Origin: Isoperla grammatica
Taxonomy: Eukaryota; Arthropoda; Insecta; Plecoptera; Perlodidae
Length of the DNA: 64,000 nucleotides
Assembly: GCA_945910005.1 (NCBI GenBank)
Contig: CAMDTW010000146.1
Location: 1 to 64,000 of the forward strand
Reading direction: 5' to 3'
Shown: positions 62,591 through 64,000 of the stretch, in pieces
Layout of the letters: each line of letters opens with the position of its first letter
Position numbering within the stretch: the first letter of the stretch is position 1
Program-made: the position numbers and the translations under genes
Notes under the pieces: generated by a model
Told to the model about the DNA's origin: nothing
Database searches by the model: none
What the model saw: the letters and a program-made list of their open reading frames with translations, nothing else

Positions 62591-63308
62591 TTTCTCTGAA
62601 AGCTTTCCAGCACGAAAGATTCCCCTTTCCTGAAAATCCCCCAGTGTTGTCGGAACCACTGAAAGCGTGAAATCCAGTTAGTCCTGAAACTTGATTGTGC
62701 CCAAGTGTGTTGTATAGTGACCCAAGTGCTATCCTTCTATTATTTCCCCCTTTGCCTGTAATGAACATAGTATTTTTACAGAGATCGGTGTAACGTCGCA
62801 GTACCAGGATAAGGAAATCTGTATCTGAGGAAAAAATAGATATTTGAGTAGCTCCTCGTTTTGTCGCATCTACTGCATGAAGCAACATCTTTGTATCGGT
62901 TTCTTCCTGTTCACTATTTAAGTGTGGTAGAAGTGTTTTTGTACTAATAGTCTTGTTACTCCATGCGACAACTGTTTGTCGCTCCATGGCCTGTGAGGCT
63001 CGATTTATTTTCTGTGAAAAATATTCTGTCAGCTCATACTTGGTTTTGGTGTGACCAAGTAGTTGTGACATGCTCAAGTGCCCGATTGGCGTGTTGTCTG
63101 TAATGCGATAAGCTACAGCAGCTTTTCCTCCTTGCCGGGTCTTTCGAGTAGCCGATTTTAATGAAACAGGAATGTTATATCTATCAAATACCACTTGGAC
63201 CTCTGAAAACTCACTATAACTGTTGTCAATGCGCATGACAAGAAGTTTGGCTAGATCCTCACAAGTGCTGGTGTGTGGAAGAATCCGACTATAAAATATT
63301 TTCAGCAT
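62535..63308 (-). pseudogene. PIN/FEN-like domain protein of the invertebrate repeat family, N-terminally truncated
   Basis: A 257-codon frame with VVFDRY (39-44), EEETD-like acidic cluster EQEETDTKM (133-141), SSDTDFLIL (160-168) and FHAFSGSDNTGGF (213-225). I know this combination from multicopy proteins in cnidarians, molluscs and other invertebrates that are followed by a CXC motif. By analogy with FEN1/PIN nucleases, D42, E135/E136/D138, D162/D164 and D220 are candidate metal ligands (inference). The first Met is only the first ATG after the junction with the right inverted arm; upstream there are in-frame stops, so the usual N-terminus is missing. The frame ends KELGYKLLL then stop; the expected next segment (KDSVISGLEKF) is in another frame. 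It is probably a decayed mobile-element gene. Confidence 0.72.
62591..63284. other. Spacer (694 bp) between inverted arms
   Basis: Single-copy centre of the inverted repeat. It lies wholly within the minus-strand PIN-like frame. Confidence 0.85.
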
Positions 63309-64000
63309 TTAAAGAACTAGGCTAAACTGTTGCTCTAAAAGACTCCGTGATAAGTGGTCTAGAGAAGTTTGTTTGCAAACTGTACTGCCCATTCACTAAA
63401 CTGAGATCAGTGTCTGACCTTCGATGGCGCATGTTTCACAAAAAGTCTTGCCAAGCACCCACCAAAAGCTTCCACCCAGCAAAGCCGCATATCTCCAAGC
63501 CATACCACGTGCTCACCATCAATGCTGGGTGTGGCATAATGACCAGGTTGCCAACCCTATCAACTTATTACCCGAAGACTACGGATGGCTACTTGAGAGC
63601 AACGAGTGTGTGGCAGTCATGACAACCCTCGAACCTGCACTGGCTGCCGTCATTCAACTAGTTAAGTGCAATTGCTTGAAATCAAGGTGTGCGTCAAGAT
63701 GCAGCTGCAAAGCAAATAACATGAGATGCACCGAGCTTTGTGGCTGCTCTACTGAAGACGAGGAACAAGAGTGCTTGAATACCGACAACACGGGAGATGA
63801 GGATGAAGACGATGATGATGAAGATGAAGAGAACTTCTAGCAAACGTGAGTTTTTCTAATCAGTCTATGAATAGTAACTAGTATACAATAATAATAATTA
63901 TTATTATTGTTAAACAACAGATATCCATGGGTATGTTGGGATGACTACGATTATTAAGTCCTTCACAGTGATACAATTATAACTCCGAAATAGTAATAAA
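63285..64000. repeat. Right arm of large inverted repeat (cut by window end)
   Basis: Inverted copy of 61,873-62,590; position 64,000 pairs with 61,873, so the true end lies beyond the window. Confidence 0.95.
63347..63840 (+). pseudogene. C-terminal part of PIN-like/CXC protein, right (inverted) copy
   Basis: Encodes the same two frames as the left copy, with the same peptide sequences: a 91-codon first frame (63,347-63,622) and the 138-codon second frame (63,424-63,840) containing the eight-cysteine CXC motif. The PIN-like part is absent. The junction reads GAACTAGGCTAAACTG, where TAA stops the incoming frame; the left copy has GGCTATAAACTG. The shared frameshift shows that it predates the inverted duplication. 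Confidence 0.75.

Overview
This window looks like a gene-poor, repeat-dominated stretch of an animal (probably invertebrate) nuclear genome. The evidence is AT-rich unique DNA without long intact genes, seven tandem-repeat arrays of unrelated monomers, a non-LTR retrotransposon with R1/LOA/Jockey-like reverse transcriptase motifs, tRNA-derived SINE copies, TTAA-flanked MITEs, a hAT remnant with a perfect 8-bp target duplication, and a PIN-like/CXC-domain repeat gene. I cannot name the species. No complete host gene, rRNA gene, functional tRNA or CRISPR array is visible.

Layout. About 25-22,927 is one satellite array of a 68-bp monomer (roughly 335 copies) that starts and ends inside the window. 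Most copies carry a full TGACGTCA (CRE) palindrome and an inverted CCAAT box. Diagnostic variants show that one block of about 8.6 kb was duplicated in tandem and that the second copy later grew to about 9.9 kb. From 22.9 to 42.2 kb there is AT-rich unique DNA with a 99-bp minisatellite (25.05-25.84 kb), an 872-bp TTAA MITE, an 11-bp minisatellite (27.9-28.2 kb), three SINE copies of one family (two near 31.3-31.9 kb and one at 43.7-44.15 kb), a dispersed direct repeat (34.4/37.0 kb), a TIR element (37.36-37.84 kb), a 46-bp minisatellite (39.16-39.62 kb) and a deleted hAT transposon (40,644-41,404).

From 42,240 to 51,846 lies a second satellite, monomer 45 bp. A 5'-truncated LINE (43,050-45,979, minus strand) is inserted in it and splits it into arms of about 18 and 130 copies. 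The LINE is in turn interrupted by a tRNA-Gly-like SINE. The right arm has higher-order structure, including two adjacent 22-monomer (990-bp) blocks. Just past it are two TTAA MITEs 59 bp apart, one with 191-bp terminal inverted repeats. A 31-bp minisatellite fills 57.8-60.2 kb, and four exact-period 150-bp repeats lie at 61.14-61.74 kb.

The right end (61,873-64,000) is a large inverted repeat with arms of at least 716 bp around a 694-bp centre. The centre and left arm encode a PIN/FEN-like protein followed by a C-terminal CXC (tesmin-type) cysteine motif; the right arm carries a second, inverted copy of only the C-terminal part. Both copies share the same reading-frame break. The genes in this window do not form a pathway. 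The story is one of repeat turnover: satellites amplifying in blocks, retroelements nesting into them, and cut-and-paste elements at TTAA and 8-bp targets. A strong zero-length (recursive) splice-site motif at 30,433/30,434 and a 31-nt exon-like island at 38,641-38,671 hint that part of the unique DNA may be a long intron of a plus-strand gene.
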